Positions 5,374-6,480 of a stretch of DNA of 6,480 nucleotides are shown here, in pieces (position 1 is the stretch's first letter; each line of letters starts with the position of its first letter). Under the pieces are notes generated by a model. It was not told the origin of the DNA and ran no database searches. It was given only the letters and a program-made list of their open reading frames with translations. A program made the translations under genes and the position numbers. Location: positions 1-6,480 of the forward strand of contig CANNEJ010000088.1 in assembly GCA_947503585.1 (NCBI GenBank), given 5' to 3'. Source of the stretch: Anaerolineales bacterium (lineage in GTDB: Bacteria; Chloroflexota; Anaerolineae; Anaerolineales; UBA11657).

Positions 5374-5382
5374 ATTGTAACA
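5374..5382 (-). promoter_or_regulatory. Extended -10 promoter of the mgtE leader
   Basis: Minus strand TGTTACAAT: TACAAT (5379-5374) with an extended TG. The -35 position (about 5402-5397) reads ACTCCA, a poor match, and lies inside the 5398-5422 inverted repeat. The predicted start near 5367 puts the 21-codon ORF, terminator and mgtE in one transcript. Confidence 0.55.
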
Positions 5383-5397
5383 CCTGCAGCCTCGCGT

Positions 5398-5422
5398 GGA
5401 GTGCACGCCCCCCGGCCACTCC
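5398..5422. promoter_or_regulatory. Inverted repeat overlapping the mgtE -35 zone
   Basis: GGAGTG (5398-5403) and CACTCC (5417-5422) with 13 bases between, mainly C/G. The repeat sits between the mgtE promoter and a weak plus-strand -10-like TAAGAT (5425-5430) ahead of the glycoside hydrolase. It could bind a dimeric regulator or form a hairpin; six-base arms in GC-rich DNA may also be chance. Confidence 0.3.
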
Positions 5423-5449
5423 TGTAAGATTCTGCGGTCGAACCTCTGG

Positions 5450-6480
5450 ATGAATAATTTCTGGCGCACTTGCTTCGGGGTGTTTCTGGCTGCGCTGCTG
5501 GTGTGCCAGCCGCAGGCTGTGCTGGCTGCCGGCGTGCCTCCGCCGGACCCAATGCCGGACGTGCGCTTTGGCGCGGTGGAGGCGTGGATGGAGCCCGCGG
5601 CAGCGGCTGCAGTGCGCGTGGGCTGGGACCGCTTGCTGATCGACTGGTACAAATATCAACCCGAGTTGGCGGAATCGTGGGTGCCGTCCGCGGATGATGA
5701 TGCGCGTGTGAACACGGCGCTTGCCGCCGGGCGTGAGATGGTGCTGCTGCTGCGCGGCACGCCGGCGTGGGCCACTGATGGAGCAGAGCGCGCCAGCCCG
5801 CCGCGCGGCCTGCACTTTCCGGTGGCTGCAAAAAGCAACTTGTGGGCGAATTTTGTGCGCCGGGTGGTGAAGCACTACAAAGGGCGCGTCAGCCGCTACA
5901 TCATTTGGAACGAGCCGGATATTGCTGTCGGCGACGGCGGCGCCCAATTCAACGGCAGCATCGAGCAGTACTACCGCATGGTGAAGATCGCGTGGCTGGT
6001 GGCGCGCGAAGAGGATGCGCAGGCTAAGGTCCATCTTGCCGGACTCACTTACTGGCATGACACTGTCAACGGCCGCGCCCCGTTTTTGCAGCGCTACCTG
6101 GCTGTGGCTGCGGCAGACGCCAGCGCGCGCAACAACAATTTTTATTTTGACGCGGCGACACTGCACATCTACTTTCGCCCGCAATCGGTGTTTGATTTGA
6201 TTACGCTGCACCGGGAATTTCTGGCCAAGCACGGCCTCACGCAGCCCATCTGGCTGAACGAGACCAATGCGGCGCCGTACGATGACCCGCTGCTGCCCTG
6301 GCCCAATCCGTTTGTTTATGTAACCATGGAGCAGCAGGGCGCGTTTGTCATTCAGGCTTTTGCGCTGGCGCTGGCAGCGGGCGCGGAGCGCGCTGCCGTT
6401 TACAAATTTGCGGAGGTTAGCGGCAGCCTGCCGGGCTTTGATTACTACGGGTTGTACCGCACCGACATGACCGCGCGGCC
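5450..6480 (+). CDS. Secreted glycoside hydrolase, clan GH-A-like (GH39/GH5 type), 3' end outside window
   Basis: Partial: 343 codons to the right edge. Residues 1-26 are a classical signal peptide (MNNFWRTC, a hydrophobic core FGVFLAALLV, cleavage near VLA-AG), so the enzyme is exported. The mature part looks like a (beta/alpha)8 barrel: VRFGAVEAWMEP (38-49), RVGWDRLLIDW (56-66), EMVLLLRGTPAWA (96-108), then VSRYIIWNEPD (147-157) with the acid/base candidate Glu155 directly after Asn, as in clan GH-A, VHLAGLTYWHD (194-204), FDAATLHIYFRP (233-244) and PIWLNETNAAP (266-276) with the nucleophile candidate Glu271. Such enzymes cleave beta-glycosidic bonds in plant or microbial polysaccharides (xylosidases, glucanases and others); the family and substrate cannot be fixed by eye. 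The ATG at 5450 fits the signal peptide, though no good Shine-Dalgarno is visible. A weak TAAGAT lies at 5425-5430. Transcribed divergently from mgtE. Confidence 0.85.
   Translation, partial: MNNFWRTCFGVFLAALLVCQPQAVLAAGVPPPDPMPDVRFGAVEAWMEPAAAAAVRVGWDRLLIDWYKYQPELAESWVPSADDDARVNTALAAGREMVLLLRGTPAWATDGAERASPPRGLHFPVAAKSNLWANFVRRVVKHYKGRVSRYIIWNEPDIAVGDGGAQFNGSIEQYYRMVKIAWLVAREEDAQAKVHLAGLTYWHDTVNGRAPFLQRYLAVAAADASARNNNFYFDAATLHIYFRPQSVFDLITLHREFLAKHGLTQPIWLNETNAAPYDDPLLPWPNPFVYVTMEQQGAFVIQAFALALAAGAERAAVYKFAEVSGSLPGFDYYGLYRTDMTAR

Noticed and set aside
5288..6232. 314-codon open frame on the minus strand covering the glycoside hydrolase
   Set aside because: Shadow of the hydrolase on the other strand. 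Only its last 21 codons, starting at an internal ATG downstream of the mgtE promoter, are kept as a candidate leader ORF.

Overview
The window is GC-rich bacterial chromosome with dense coding on both strands. It carries eight protein genes (two cut by the window edges), one candidate short leader ORF and three regulatory intergenic stretches. There are no mobile elements, CRISPR arrays, tRNAs or rRNAs. The gene content suggests a free-living bacterium: a DusB-type dihydrouridine synthase with an unusual active-site variant, a cyclic-nucleotide-binding protein without a DNA-binding domain, a Trm112-like protein, a HEAT-repeat protein, a YdjC/ChbG deacetylase, an MgtE magnesium channel and a secreted clan-GH-A-like glycoside hydrolase. 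My best guess is Chloroflexota (Anaerolineae-like), but this rests on the overall look of the proteins and not on a marker gene.

Layout: (1) On the minus strand, 2107 down to 1 is a likely operon, dus -> cNMP-binding protein -> GNAT acetyltransferase (the last runs off the left edge). (2) 2108-2205 is a divergent promoter region with two extended -10 elements and a perfect 7+7 bp dyad between them. (3) On the plus strand, 2206-3020 holds a Trm112-like gene overlapped by a HEAT-repeat gene. (4) Converging on it from the right is the minus-strand pair mgtE (5214-3859) -> chbG/ydjC (3857-3024), separated by one base. (5) 5215-5449 is a divergent regulatory region. (6) From 5450 rightward on the plus strand is a signal-peptide-bearing glycoside hydrolase that runs off the right edge.

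The most interesting part is the mgtE leader. On the minus strand one can read, in order, an extended -10 promoter, a 21-codon ORF with seven proline codons, a strong intrinsic terminator (9-bp perfect stem plus T tract), a Shine-Dalgarno sequence and mgtE. The last codons of the short ORF are complementary to the 3' arm of the terminator, which would allow a competing antiterminator. This is the logic of translation-coupled attenuation. It recalls, but is not the same as, the proline-rich mgtL leader ORF of enterobacterial mgtA and the M-box riboswitch of Bacillus mgtE. I see no convincing M-box. The arrangement is read directly from the sequence; the mechanism is inference.
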